6,174 bases of DNA from an uncultured Ruminococcus sp. (GTDB lineage Bacteria > Bacillota > Clostridia > Oscillospirales > Acutalibacteraceae), in assembly GCA_902767125.1 (NCBI GenBank), contig CACXGJ010000263.1, positions 1 to 6,174 of the forward strand, given 5' to 3'. The stretch's first letter is position 1; the number at the start of each line of letters is the position of its first letter. This document shows, piece by piece, positions 6,156 through 6,174 of this stretch. Position numbers and translations under genes: made by a program. The notes under the pieces were generated by a model. The model was not told the DNA's origin and did not search any database. It saw nothing but the letters and a program-made list of their open reading frames with translations.

Positions 6156-6174
6156 TGTAATTTACCTCCTTGAA

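Overview
This is an ordinary chromosomal housekeeping segment. All five genes are on the minus strand, so transcription runs from the right edge to the left edge. The order is rpmF (ribosomal protein bL32), der (ribosome-assembly GTPase), plsY (acyl-phosphate:glycerol-3-phosphate acyltransferase), uvrA (excision-repair ATPase) and a CvpA-family membrane protein gene. Coding density is high. No tRNA, rRNA, CRISPR array, insertion sequence, phage gene or defence gene is visible.

The organism is most likely a Gram-positive member of the Clostridia, perhaps near Ruminococcus/Oscillospiraceae. This is inferred from the moderately AT-rich DNA, purine-rich Shine-Dalgarno sites, simple hairpin-plus-U-tract terminators, a bL32 with an intact four-cysteine zinc ribbon, a Clostridia-like der-plsY pairing and the style of the PlsY and UvrA sequences. 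The assignment is firm at phylum level and tentative below that.

From right to left: rpmF ends in an intrinsic terminator (about 5898-5935). Der starts at 5873, not at the upstream in-frame TTG that lies inside the terminator. Der is followed after a short AT-rich gap by plsY, which probably shares its transcript. A second intrinsic terminator (about 3727-3765) closes plsY, and the uvrA start codon lies only about 20 bases beyond it. After uvrA, a 73-base gap carries a credible extended -10 promoter for the CvpA-family gene. The last 84 bases at the left edge contain no gene. They hold three short repeat structures and a possible -35 box that may belong to a gene outside the window.

Functionally, bL32 and Der serve the large ribosomal subunit, PlsY starts membrane phospholipid synthesis, UvrA finds bulky DNA lesions, and the CvpA-family protein is an inner-membrane protein of uncertain role. 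Apart from the translation link (rpmF, der), they do not form one pathway. I found no convincing undescribed system. The points worth a second look are the repeat-dense left edge, the two terminators placed directly in front of start codons, the promoter before cvpA, and small departures from family norms in UvrA, PlsY and CvpA.
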